Assembly: GCF_001571245.1 (NCBI RefSeq)
Contig: NZ_BCTK01000008.1
Location: 62,001-126,000 of the forward strand
Length of the DNA: 64,000 bases
Direction: 5' to 3'
From: Achromobacter piechaudii NBRC 102461
GTDB lineage: Bacteria; Pseudomonadota; Gammaproteobacteria; Burkholderiales; Burkholderiaceae_B
The stretch's first letter is position 1. Every line of letters starts with the position of its first letter. Below are positions 8,349 through 17,064 of this stretch, in pieces. Made by a program: the position numbers and the translations under genes. The notes under the pieces were generated by a model. That model saw only the letters and a list, made by a program, of their open reading frames with translations. It was not told the origin of the DNA and ran no database searches.

Positions 8349-10517
8349 TCAAGCGACCGAGACCCCGCCGCCCTGCCCCGCGTCTATCTCCTGCTGCGCC
8401 GGCGCATCCACGATCTCATGAATGAACGCCGCGACCCGGGCGATCACCTGCCGCTGCTCTCGGTCCATCGCCATGCCACGATCGCCATCACCCAGCACTT
8501 GTAAACACACATTCGTATTACGGGCTCGTCGCACGACGTCCAGGACTCCGGACAAAGAGGCGACGTCGTCCTGCCGGGCGTGCAACACCAGGCACGGTGC
8601 GCGCAGGTTGTGCATGCGGCGCAATACCGACGTTGCCAGCTTGCGCATCTCAAGCGCTGACCCCCAGGAGTCGCCCGTACTGCCCTCGCCCGCATGTTGC
8701 GGCGACAAGACGTTGCCGCGCAACGTCGCATCCTTGATGCGTAGCGGCGCTCGCTCCCGGGACAGGCCCAAGCCCAGAATACGCAGCACGGGTCGCAGAA
8801 TCGCCAGACGGGCAGCGCGCGGCATGTCAGTTCGTCCATGCCGGAACGCGGGCGACAGCGCCAGTACGCCGGCCACGTGCAGCGGACGTTCCTGCGCCAG
8901 CGCCAACGCCAGGACGGCGCCGGCGGACAGCCCGCCCACGATCAACCGGTCGACCCGGCTGGCCAGCACATCCGCCCCGCGCCGCACGCTGGCCAGCCAA
9001 TCCAGCCAGCCAGGCTTCGCAAGGTCAGGCAGCGTGCCGCTATGGCCGGCCAAGCTGACCGCCAGCACCGTATAGCCCTCCAGGTGCAGACCACGCGCCA
9101 GCACGCTCATTTCCTGGGGCGTGCTGGTCAGGCCGTGAACCAGCAGAATGCCCGTTCGGCCCCGGGCGCCCTCCCCGACGAACAGGACGTCATGGTCCAG
9201 GATCTCCAGCGGTTCGATTCTTTCTGCCGGCCTCGCCGGTGGAGCGTTCGATAAAGGCGTGCCTGCAATAGCCTTACCCATCACATCGACTTCGCGCGGT
9301 CCCGTTTGCGCACATACCAGAAGATCCGCGCCCGCAAGACCACCAGCGGCCAAGACCTTCGGGCGGGTCGCCAGCAAGGACAGGCCCGGCTGAGAGGCCC
9401 CGCCCGGCTCCATTGCCAGCCGATACGCCTCCAGCGTGCGAAGCATCTTTTCTTTCAGGCGGAAATGCGCATCCGCAAACGCCCTGGCGTGATTGACGAT
9501 GGCCTGCGCCGCAGCGGGTTGGTTTCGGATTTGCAGGATGCAATCGACATAAGCGGCGACGTCGCCCGGCGCGGCCAGCCAGCCGGTGTGCCCGGGTTTG
9601 ACGATCTCCGGCAGCCCGCCCACGTCGCTGGCCACGACGGGCCGGCGCATGGCGAACGACTCAGGCACCACGCGCGACCAGGCTTCCGCCGCCGAGGGCA
9701 CCAGCATCACGTCGGCCGCGTGGATCATGTCGGGCACGTCCGAGCGGTGCCCGGCGAACACCACGTGTTCCGAGATGCCCAGCTCCACCGCCAGGCGGTA
9801 AAGCTCGTAGGCATAGGCTTTGGTGGCGGGCGTAGCCATGCCCACGACCAGGCCCACGGCGGGTACGCCGAGAGCGCGCAGGCGCTGCACCACGCGCAGA
9901 AGATCGGCCTGGCCTTTCTCCGGGCGCAGCATGCCGACTGTGGCGACGACATAGGCCTCTTCGGCGTCGGGCAGCCCCAAAGCATGCCGGATGCGCAGGA
10001 CTGCGTCGGGTTCGTCGGCCGGCCGGAAGAATTCGTCGCCCGCCCACTCGCCCACCACGCTGATACGCGATTCGGCGACCAGCCGCGCGGCCAGCAGTTC
10101 CTGTTTGCCGACACTGCTGGTCGCAATGACGTGGTCGCAGCCGATGTTCCATTCCAGCCGGCGGCGCGGCGACGTGCGCATGGGTTTGGCGAAATGGCGT
10201 GTCCGCACCACTGCGCACAAGTCGCGACAGAGCGCGGCGGTCTTGCCGTCGGCGCGGCTATGGCTGTCCACGACCTGGATGCGCATCGCCTTGATGGCGC
10301 GGCGCAGCGCCAGGATGGTTGATGGCGAATACGCCTGCTTGAAGTCGATATCCACGGTGGTCAGCTGGCGCTCGCGCGCGGCGCGGCTGACGGCACTGTC
10401 CGAGGGAGACGCAATGGCCACTTCATGGCCGTGGCGTTGCAACCAACTGGCCTGCTCCAGCGTGCGGAATTCCAATCCGCCCAGGCTGGGTTCAGCCAGC
10501 GTATGCAGTATGCGCAT
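8349..10517 (-). CDS. GT4 glycosyltransferase fused to alpha/beta hydrolase
   Basis: 722-residue two-domain protein. Residues 1 to about 390 are a GT-B glycosyltransferase of family 4: LHTLAEPSLGGLEFRT at the start and the EX7E motif EAWSRVVPE. Residues about 440-722 are a carboxylesterase/monoacylglycerol-lipase type hydrolase: LLVHGLTSTPQEM, nucleophile elbow GLSAG (S531) and HARQDD for the acid. The expected histidine near the end is absent: the stretch reads GDGDRGMAMDRE with Arg680 near where YHM is usual. The start at 10517 matches the GT fold start and overlaps the upstream GT9 gene by 26 bases, implying coupled translation. Likely role is glycan assembly or modification on the cytosolic side. 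Confidence 0.8.
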   Translation of the reverse strand: MRILHTLAEPSLGGLEFRTLEQASWLQRHGHEVAIASPSDSAVSRAARERQLTTVDIDFKQAYSPSTILALRRAIKAMRIQVVDSHSRADGKTAALCRDLCAVVRTRHFAKPMRTSPRRRLEWNIGCDHVIATSSVGKQELLAARLVAESRISVVGEWAGDEFFRPADEPDAVLRIRHALGLPDAEEAYVVATVGMLRPEKGQADLLRVVQRLRALGVPAVGLVVGMATPATKAYAYELYRLAVELGISEHVVFAGHRSDVPDMIHAADVMLVPSAAEAWSRVVPESFAMRRPVVASDVGGLPEIVKPGHTGWLAAPGDVAAYVDCILQIRNQPAAAQAIVNHARAFADAHFRLKEKMLRTLEAYRLAMEPGGASQPGLSLLATRPKVLAAGGLAGADLLVCAQTGPREVDVMGKAIAGTPLSNAPPARPAERIEPLEILDHDVLFVGEGARGRTGILLVHGLTSTPQEMSVLARGLHLEGYTVLAVSLAGHSGTLPDLAKPGWLDWLASVRRGADVLASRVDRLIVGGLSAGAVLALALAQERPLHVAGVLALSPAFRHGRTDMPRAARLAILRPVLRILGLGLSRERAPLRIKDATLRGNVLSPQHAGEGSTGDSWGSALEMRKLATSVLRRMHNLRAPCLVLHARQDDVASLSGVLDVVRRARNTNVCLQVLGDGDRGMAMDREQRQVIARVAAFIHEIVDAPAQQEIDAGQGGGVSVA

Positions 10518-11448
10518 GATGTTCCATGACTTGACGACAGGCGCCCAGCACCTCGTCAGGGGTGATCGAATTGATGCCGTCTTCAAGCCGGCGCGGCACG
10601 ACGTAGGCCGAACCCGGCCGTTGCCAGAACCACTCGGGATTCTGTTCGTTGAAAACCCCTACGTAGGGCACCCCCGCGCCTTGCGCGACATGCGACGGCC
10701 CGCAGTCATTGGCCACCACCAGGCGCGAGCGCAGCATGATGGCGCTCAGTTCCGCAATCGGCCGGCAGAACGCGACGGCAAAGTCGGGCCGCTGCATGGC
10801 CTGCAAGGCCTCGCGTTCCGCCGCCTCTTTGGGACCCAGCACAAAGAGGAACCGGGTGCCCTCGCCCATCTCGCGCTTGAGCCGGTCGGCCAACTGCAAG
10901 TAATTCGCAAGGCTCCAGCGTTTGAACGCGCCCGACCCGCCACCGGGAATCAGCACTACGTCGGCGCTTTGCACGGTTTGCAGATGCGGACGCGCCAGCG
11001 CCCGGAAACAGGCAAGCGTCGCGCGTTCGGGATCGCAGGGGCGGTACGAGGCCAACAAGCGCAGGTTGGCTTGCCCGATATATTCAGCGATGTTCTTGCG
11101 GTGGTGATGCGTCCAGATCAGATCGCTGATCCGGGCATTACGAAAACCCAGCCGCACGGGCGGCAGTCGCAGCATATTGACCAAACCAAAACGCTCGCTG
11201 CTGTGATGCAGGCTGACGGATATCTGCGTTTCTTTTTTCAGGCTGCGCACATAATCCCCGAAAGACGAAGCGCGTACAAACTCGTCGACCCAGGGTAGCG
11301 CCCGATAAAAACCACCGACGTCGTCGCGGGCCACCACATTGATTTTCTGCGTCGGCCACCATGCCTTGAGCTGATACAGCGTTGGCATGGCGACGATCTG
11401 GTCCCCAAGTTGCGGCTGGCTTCTGACATAGACAACGATTTCCGACAC
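10492..11448 (-). CDS. GT9-family heptosyltransferase-like protein
   Basis: 318 residues with a GT-B fold of the ADP-heptose:LPS heptosyltransferase family. Visible motifs are RSQPQLGDQIVAMPTL at the N-terminus, LIPGGGSGAFKRW for the nucleotide-sugar site and ANDCGPSHVAQGAGVP near the C-terminus. The start is taken as the GTG at 11448 because GGGAGG lies 6 bases before it; an in-frame ATG at 11520 has no such site. It heads a two-gene unit with the GT4-hydrolase fusion, suggesting LPS core or another surface glycan. The sugar donor is not certain. Confidence 0.8.
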   Translation of the reverse strand: MSEIVVYVRSQPQLGDQIVAMPTLYQLKAWWPTQKINVVARDDVGGFYRALPWVDEFVRASSFGDYVRSLKKETQISVSLHHSSERFGLVNMLRLPPVRLGFRNARISDLIWTHHHRKNIAEYIGQANLRLLASYRPCDPERATLACFRALARPHLQTVQSADVVLIPGGGSGAFKRWSLANYLQLADRLKREMGEGTRFLFVLGPKEAAEREALQAMQRPDFAVAFCRPIAELSAIMLRSRLVVANDCGPSHVAQGAGVPYVGVFNEQNPEWFWQRPGSAYVVPRRLEDGINSITPDEVLGACRQVMEHHAHTAYAG

Positions 11449-11734
11449 GTACGGCCTCCCAAGATTATGTTGCGGTCGATTGACCACTGAGGGGAAATGT
11501 ATAGGGTCAGGCACGCCCAATTTCTTGGATCTCTTTAAAAAATGTAAAGAAAAATACGATCGCGCTTTAAATAACTACACAAATAGCTCATTAATCCACG
11601 CAATTGCTTTCCAATTACCAAACTGTCATGCCGTCAGCGCAATCGCGCGCAGACTATTTCACTGATCAATATCCGCTCTATTCAGAATTTTCTGAAAATG
11701 CTATGCACCATCGTCGATTCATGAGGCACAAGAT
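11449..11734. other. AT-rich intergenic region upstream of the glycosyltransferases
   Basis: 286 bases, clearly richer in A and T than the flanks, with runs such as TTTAAAAAATG and TTTAAATAAC. A perfect inverted repeat TTCAGAA-TT-TTCTGAA lies at 11681-11696. A 61-codon plus-strand frame crosses it but lacks a ribosome site and has no protein-like features. It probably holds the promoter of the GT9-GT4 unit and the 3' flank of the gene ending at 11735. The low GC would suit nucleoid-protein silencing. Confidence 0.5.
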
Positions 11735-12835
11735 TTAAATGGCGTTTGACCCTTGCTGGGCCTGACGCATCATGCGCATCGCCACCGTAGACACCGCCGC
11801 CACCAGCGCCTCACCGGAATCCGAATTGCTCATGACCAGCACGGCCAGCTTGTCCTGCGGCGCAAGCACCCACCGAGCATGAAACGCTTCCGTCGCGCCG
11901 CTGTGCACGCGCACCGCCGACGCGCTCAACACGGTGTCGCCGCACGGCGCGCCCAACCACGACAAGGCGAATCGGCAATCCAGGTCCAGCCCATTGCCCG
12001 CCACCGTTTCCAGGCCAAGCAGCATCTGCGCGGAACGATCCGTCAGCACCTGCTTGCCGCCATAGGCCCCGCCCGCGAACAACATGCTGGAAAAGCGCGC
12101 CAACTCGGACGCGCTCATCCACAAGCCGTCCGCCGCCTCGTTGGGCTGCGGCGCTTCGGTCCAGGCCTGGCCGCGCCGATAGCCCAGGGCGCGCAGCTCC
12201 AGCATGCGTTCGTGCGGCTGAAAGCCCGCGCGGGGAATGTTTGTGGGTTGAAGAATCGTGCTGCGCACGAAGGCATCGAAGGGTTCCTTGGCCACATGTG
12301 CAACCATGTCCCCCAGCAAGCCATACGCCATGTCGGCGCGTGCGCGGCCCATCGTGTCTTCAAGCGTGGCGGGATGCAGGTTCAGCAGATTGCGGGCGGT
12401 ATAGGGCTGCGCGCCAAGCCACTGCATGGCGTTGCGACGCGGTTCAACGTGCCAGTCCGGCAAGGCCTGCGCGGCCGATTCGTCCAGCCCAAGCCGCCCC
12501 TCGTCGGCGGCGCGCAGCACGCCCGCCGCCGTGACGAGCTTGCTGATGGCGCCTACGCGATACAGCGTGTCGCCGGAGGCGCTGCGATGCCGCGACGCGT
12601 CAGCGTAGCCAAAGCCGGTGCTCCAGACGATGCGCTGGTCCTCCACAATGGCAATCGACACCGCCGGCACCTTGGCCGCGCCCATGTCGTAGGGAATACG
12701 CTGCGCCAGGTATTCCACGACCGCTGCGTAGTCTCCCTTGCCGATCGTGGCCGGCGCGGCGGGCGGCAGGCTCTGGCAACCGCCTGCGGCAAGCAACAAC
12801 GATCCGATGGCGGCCAGGCGGCTGAGAGAAAACAT
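11735..12835 (-). CDS. beta-lactamase/AmpC-fold lipoprotein-like pseudoenzyme
   Basis: 366 residues with a hydrophobic export signal ending in LLLAAGGC, a weak lipobox. The fold is class C beta-lactamase/DD-peptidase: VPAVSIAIVED, GFGYADASRHR, LYRVG..., WMSASELARFSSML and HSGATEAF. In the catalytic SxxK motif the Ser is replaced: the sequence reads VGAISK (codon GCC; Ala96, Lys99), and the second motif Y-x-N is YGL. Hydrolytic activity is therefore unlikely; a binding or regulatory role in the envelope is possible. It lies 183 bases after an RstB-like kinase gene, with paired direct repeats in the gap. The ATG at 12835 is chosen; a TTG four codons earlier is possible. Confidence 0.75.
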   Translation of the reverse strand: MFSLSRLAAIGSLLLAAGGCQSLPPAAPATIGKGDYAAVVEYLAQRIPYDMGAAKVPAVSIAIVEDQRIVWSTGFGYADASRHRSASGDTLYRVGAISKLVTAAGVLRAADEGRLGLDESAAQALPDWHVEPRRNAMQWLGAQPYTARNLLNLHPATLEDTMGRARADMAYGLLGDMVAHVAKEPFDAFVRSTILQPTNIPRAGFQPHERMLELRALGYRRGQAWTEAPQPNEAADGLWMSASELARFSSMLFAGGAYGGKQVLTDRSAQMLLGLETVAGNGLDLDCRFALSWLGAPCGDTVLSASAVRVHSGATEAFHARWVLAPQDKLAVLVMSNSDSGEALVAAVSTVAMRMMRQAQQGSNAI

Positions 12836-12917
12836 GGATAGCGGCAAACCTTGTGTAAAGGGATTGCCGCGATGCTAGCCGTGCGCGTAGCCAGAATCTT
12901 TCGTGCTTTGTAGGGAG

Positions 12918-12952
12918 TTTGTGAAGATTCGGCGCGCGATTTGTGAAGATTC
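12918..12952 (-). promoter_or_regulatory. tandem response-regulator-type boxes
   Basis: TTTGTGAAGATTC occurs exactly twice, at 12918-12930 and 12940-12952, 22 bases apart (two helical turns). It lies upstream of the beta-lactamase-fold gene and immediately after the sensor kinase gene. OmpR-family regulators commonly bind such phased direct repeats, so the linked RstA-like regulator is the natural candidate. Confidence 0.45.
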
Positions 12953-13018
12953 TTAAAGCCGGGCGACAGAGATCGATTCAGGCATGGCCCGTGGATAGCG
13001 CGGGCGCCCCCAAGTCGA

Positions 13019-14326
13019 TCAGGCCGCGTTCCAGCGGATCTCGAAGCGCGCGCCGCCCAGCGCGCTGTCGGACACGGCTGCCGCGCCGTTGTGCCAGCGG
13101 GCCACGCGGCTGACGATGGCCAGGCCCAGCCCGGTGCCGCCCGTGACGCGCGCCCGGCTTTCATCCAGCCGGATGAAGGGCTCGAAAATCCGCTCGCGAT
13201 CAGCGCCCGGCACGCCCGGCCCGTCGTCGTCCACCGTCAGCACATACTCGTGCGGAGCCGGGCTCGTCAGCGCCACCTGCACCCGTCCACCCGCGTGCCG
13301 GATCGCGTTCTGAAGCAGGTTGAGCAAGGCGCGGGTCATGTATCGCGGATGCAGCCGGACCTCGCCCGGATCGCATTGCGACACCTGACACTGCACGCCC
13401 AGCTGCTCGGCCTCGTAGGCCGCATGCTGCACCACGGATTCAAGCCAGCCGCGCGCGTCCTGCGCCTGTAGCGGAATGTCGTCGCTCTTGTGTTCCAGCC
13501 GCGCGTACATCAGCAATTCCGACGCCATGCTGTCCAGCTCGGCGACATCGCTTTTCATTTCTTCGACAAGACGCCTGCGTGCTGCCGGGTCGGTCTCGCG
13601 GTCGATCATGTCCAGCTCGAACGACAGCCGTGCAATCGGCGTGCGCAGCTCGTGCGACACGGCGTTGGTCAGTTCGTGCTGATTGCTGATCAGCGCAGCG
13701 ATGCGATCGGACATCTGGTTGAACGTGTCACCCAACCCCCGGATGCTGGAATAGCGCGACAGCCGCGCCCGCGCCTGCAAGTCGCCATGGCCCATGCGCT
13801 GCGCGGCAGTCTTCAGCGCTTCCAGATCGCGCCAGATCGGCAACGCCCACACCAGCATGAAGGCGCCTAACAGCAGAGCCAAGGCCGAGTAGATGACGAC
13901 GATCATCCAGGTGGTGACGGGCGGTTCGGGCGGCATCTGGACCATCAGCCATTGCGCGCCCGGCCCGGGTATGGCCGAGACAAAGCGCATCAGCTTGTCG
14001 CGCACGATGAAGCCGCCCGCCTCGACGGTGCGCCGCTCATCGTCGGTCAGCGCGAAATCCGGTGCGTTGTAGTCGGCGGGATCCAATACCTGCAAAACCA
14101 GGCCGTAATGCGGCGCCAGCGTGTCGCGCACGTAGGCGCGACGCGCCTCGGGCGCGACATCGGTCAATTCCTGCTTCAAGCTGTGCAACTGTCCACGCAC
14201 CGCCTCGCGCGTGTAGTTCACGTTTACCGACTCGAAGAAGTAGTTCGCCGTCCGATCGACCACCTCGTTCGACAGCACAAAGCCTACGGCCAGCACCACG
14301 AAGAGCCGCAGGACGAACCTAAGCAT
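13019..14326 (-). CDS. RstB-like sensor histidine kinase
   Basis: 435-residue inner-membrane kinase. Membrane segment 1 (about residues 4-20), a periplasmic loop of about 120 residues, segment 2 (about 139-162), then HAMP (IWRDLEALKTAAQRMGHGDL), HisKA with the phospho-acceptor H225 in SHELRTP, and HATPase_c with N box NLLQNAIRHAG, DDDGPGVP and GGTGLGLAI. Overall layout and the HAMP-adjacent sequence resemble E. coli RstB. The ATG at 14326 overlaps the regulator stop by 8 bases, so the pair is co-translated. The stimulus is unknown. Confidence 0.88.
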   Translation of the reverse strand: MLRFVLRLFVVLAVGFVLSNEVVDRTANYFFESVNVNYTREAVRGQLHSLKQELTDVAPEARRAYVRDTLAPHYGLVLQVLDPADYNAPDFALTDDERRTVEAGGFIVRDKLMRFVSAIPGPGAQWLMVQMPPEPPVTTWMIVVIYSALALLLGAFMLVWALPIWRDLEALKTAAQRMGHGDLQARARLSRYSSIRGLGDTFNQMSDRIAALISNQHELTNAVSHELRTPIARLSFELDMIDRETDPAARRRLVEEMKSDVAELDSMASELLMYARLEHKSDDIPLQAQDARGWLESVVQHAAYEAEQLGVQCQVSQCDPGEVRLHPRYMTRALLNLLQNAIRHAGGRVQVALTSPAPHEYVLTVDDDGPGVPGADRERIFEPFIRLDESRARVTGGTGLGLAIVSRVARWHNGAAAVSDSALGGARFEIRWNAA

Positions 14327-15020
14327 CCGCGCCCTCGTGCGCCTTGGGCGAGAACAGATAGCCCTTGCCCCAGATAGTCTTGATGCGGGCGGGGTCGCGC
14401 GGATCGTCATCCAGTTTGCGGCGCAGCTTGCTGACGCAGACATCCACGCTGCGATCCAGGCCATTGAACTCGATGCCGCGCACGGCGTTGAGCAGATCGT
14501 CGCGCGTCAACACCTGGCCCGCCTGGCTCGCCAGCGCCCAGAGCATTTCGAATTCCATGGTCGTCAGGTCGACCTCGACCCCCGCATGCCTGACCGAGCG
14601 CGTGTGGCGGTCGATCGACAGCGGACCGAACTCCAGCTGATCCGCCTGCTCCTGCCCCTTGTTATGACGGCGCAACAACGCGCGGATGCGCGCCAGCAGC
14701 ACACGCGGTTCCACGGGTTTGATGACGTAATCGTCCGCGCCGGACTCCAGCCCCAGAATCTGGTCCAGATCATCTTCGCGCGCGGTCAGCATCAGGATGG
14801 GCGCGGACGAAAACGCCCGCAGGTCGCGGCACACTTGCAGGCCATCACGGCCCGGCAGCATCAGATCCAGAATGGTGATGGCCGGGTCGTGACGCCGAAA
14901 CGCTTCCACCGCGTGATCCCCGCGATAAGCCTGGGCGACATTGAAACCGTGTTGTTCCAGAAACTGCGCGATCAGGCGCGAGAGCTTCGGATCGTCTTCA
15001 ACTAACAAGGCCTTGGTCAT
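14319..15020 (-). CDS. RstA-like OmpR-family response regulator
   Basis: 233 residues: receiver domain with acidic pocket EDD (8-10), phospho-acceptor D52 in ILDLMLPG and K in VIKPVEP, then a winged-helix DNA-binding domain. The recognition region RGIEFNGLDRSVDVCVSKLR and ending IKTIWGKGYLFSP are close to RstA. The start at 15020 gives the canonical MTKALLVEDD N-terminus; the longer frame upstream is unlikely. First gene of the unit with the RstB-like kinase. Probable targets include the downstream beta-lactamase-fold gene. Confidence 0.88.
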   Translation of the reverse strand: MTKALLVEDDPKLSRLIAQFLEQHGFNVAQAYRGDHAVEAFRRHDPAITILDLMLPGRDGLQVCRDLRAFSSAPILMLTAREDDLDQILGLESGADDYVIKPVEPRVLLARIRALLRRHNKGQEQADQLEFGPLSIDRHTRSVRHAGVEVDLTTMEFEMLWALASQAGQVLTRDDLLNAVRGIEFNGLDRSVDVCVSKLRRKLDDDPRDPARIKTIWGKGYLFSPKAHEGADA

Positions 15021-15140
15021 GGTGTCCAGCTGTCGTAATACCGGGGAAGCGCAATCATTCCTTCGGCTTTCCTCCGAGTCAATCAAAAAAATGCGGTCCC
15101 AATCGCGTGCTGCACCGCGTGGGACAGCGGGATGGGTTCG

Positions 15141-16751
15141 CTATCCGGCACAACCTTCGGCCATTTGCTGCGCCCGACGTGCCTGTTTGTCCGCATACAT
15201 AAGCTGGTCAGCCTGCTTGAGTGCGTCTTGCAGCGAGCTGACGGCGGGGTCCACGCTGACAATGCCAAAGCTTGCACCTCGATAATCGAAACGCCAGTCG
15301 ACCAGGTCATAGGTACCGATCAGCGGCAGCGCAAGCCGGCTGCGTATCTCGTCGACGGCCCTTTGCGGATCGTCCGGCGAGGACGGCGTCGCGAGCCCAA
15401 CCACAACGAACTCGTCGCCGCCCCACCGACCCAGCATATCGCCCGCACGCAGACTGGCCGACATGCGCCGGCCGACCTCAATCAAGAATCTGTCGCCGGC
15501 CTCATGGCCATAGGTGTCGTTGATCGGCTTGAATCCATCCAGGTCGATAAATGCCACCAGCACCCATTGCTGCGTCCGCTTCGCCAACGCGAACAAGCGT
15601 TCCAATTCGTTCAATACCGCGCGTCGATTCGGCAGCCCGGTCAGCGCGTCATAGTTGGCCGCATACCGTTCATCCTGCCGGCGCATCACCATCTGGCTGG
15701 CCAAGTGGCCGGATAGCACGATCAGGATCAAGCCGAACACCCCGATCAGCCCCGCCACCCAAAAATGCTGTCTGCGCATGGGCGCCAGGTGATCCAGCGT
15801 CGCCAAGGTAAGCAACTGATATTGCGTACCCGACAAGGGCTGCTGCCGCAGCAGATAGAGCCTGCCGTCAATGAGCCACTGGTCGGCATGCTCTGCGCCG
15901 CTTGCCGCGCGCACATCCATGGGCTCGCCCGGCTCTTCTTCGCCGTCCGGCGCCAATACCGTACCTGGCGCAAGAAGCGCGGCAACGTTGCGGAGCATGA
16001 ACGGCTCGGACGACGCCGTGATCACGCGCCCCTGGCGGTTCACGATCAACGCAATATGACGCCCCGTCAGATAAAGCGCCACCTCTGGCGCGTCAAACTT
16101 GACCGTGACCGAGCCCAGCGGCATGTCGTTTGCGTCCTCGATGCGACTGGCCACGAAATAAGACGGGGATTTATTCAGACGAGCAATACCGAACGACTGT
16201 CCGAGACCGGTGCGCAACGCGTCAATCAGGTACGGCCGGCCCGAATAGATCATGCCGACGATACTGTCGGGTTCGGCCCAATTACTGGCCGTCACGGTGT
16301 CGTCCGACATATTGTTCATGTAGATGCGGGCGTAACGCAGATCAGTGGCCAGTGCGTTCATGACGTCGCCGACCCGGCGTACCAAGGGATCGCGCGCAAA
16401 CTGCGCAGCACGCTCCTGCCGAGTCAGCTCGGCGGCGCCAGGCTGGTCCGTGCGATAACGAATGGCAAGCTCGATCACCAGACTCTGCCGCGCCACCATA
16501 TTGGCCACGCTGACCATCTCGGTGAACAACCGGTCCATGACGCGCGCGGTCGTTGTCGTCTCGTACTCTGCGCTGGCCGCCTGTCTGGCCAACTGCGCCG
16601 TCACGATCCCCTGCGAAATCCACCAGCCCAGGCCGGCCACCAGAGCCAGCCAGACGACGGCCGCACCCAGGGTCATCCGGCGCACGGCGCGCCGCAATTG
16701 TTGTTCACCCCTGCCTTGCTCGCCCAACACGTCGTTCCCCTCACGGACCAA
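15141..16751 (-). CDS. membrane diguanylate cyclase with periplasmic sensor
   Basis: About 536 residues. An N-terminal membrane helix (LGAAVVWLALVAGLGWWIS), a large periplasmic dCache-like sensor of about 270 residues, a second helix (WVAGLIGVFGLILIVLSGHLA) and a C-terminal GGDEF domain with intact GGDEF and an RAGD inhibitory I-site five residues before it. It should make cyclic di-GMP and be product-inhibited. GAGGGG lies 6 bases before a GTG at 16730, so the start may be seven codons later than 16751. It stands alone upstream (same strand) of the rstAB-like pair. Confidence 0.88.
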   Translation of the reverse strand: MVREGNDVLGEQGRGEQQLRRAVRRMTLGAAVVWLALVAGLGWWISQGIVTAQLARQAASAEYETTTTARVMDRLFTEMVSVANMVARQSLVIELAIRYRTDQPGAAELTRQERAAQFARDPLVRRVGDVMNALATDLRYARIYMNNMSDDTVTASNWAEPDSIVGMIYSGRPYLIDALRTGLGQSFGIARLNKSPSYFVASRIEDANDMPLGSVTVKFDAPEVALYLTGRHIALIVNRQGRVITASSEPFMLRNVAALLAPGTVLAPDGEEEPGEPMDVRAASGAEHADQWLIDGRLYLLRQQPLSGTQYQLLTLATLDHLAPMRRQHFWVAGLIGVFGLILIVLSGHLASQMVMRRQDERYAANYDALTGLPNRRAVLNELERLFALAKRTQQWVLVAFIDLDGFKPINDTYGHEAGDRFLIEVGRRMSASLRAGDMLGRWGGDEFVVVGLATPSSPDDPQRAVDEIRSRLALPLIGTYDLVDWRFDYRGASFGIVSVDPAVSSLQDALKQADQLMYADKQARRAQQMAEGCAG

Positions 16752-17064
16752 ACGTCTAAAACAATTTTCTGTAGCGTTCGCGGCTCTCGTGTACCTGGCG
16801 GGAGTATAAGCGTCGACCGCCGGGCGATTCTGGAAAACTCCAATTTTCAGGCATCCATTATTTTCCCGTCCTTAATATCTTCTGCTTCGAGCTGTGCGCC
16901 ATATTCCCGGGAGCAATATTCAGACGCATCGGCTATTCGCGCATCGACGTGTCACGAGCCAGGTGCTTTGACCAGTTCGTCAGGGGTAATCACCTATTAA
17001 GAAAAGCGCTCTGCCTGCCGTATCCAAATATCTGAGGTAGTCATCTATTTGGGAAGAAACGGTC
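16752..17064. promoter_or_regulatory. autotransporter leader with stem-loop at the ribosome site
   Basis: No gene is supported here. Just before the autotransporter start, CCAAATA (17024-17030) pairs perfectly with TATTTGG (17046-17052) across 15 bases. The right arm contains the first two G of the likely ribosome site GGGAAG (17051-17056), so the hairpin could mask translation initiation; as DNA it could equally be an operator. The upstream part is AT-richer than its flanks and divergent from the cyclase gene. Confidence 0.4.

Noticed and set aside
11480-11665. 61-codon frame in the AT-rich gap
   Set aside because: No ribosome site, no protein-like pattern; probably chance in AT-rich DNA.
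11753-12841. 362-codon plus-strand open frame over the beta-lactamase-fold gene
   Set aside because: Antisense shadow; no domain or signal features, while the minus strand shows a clear fold.
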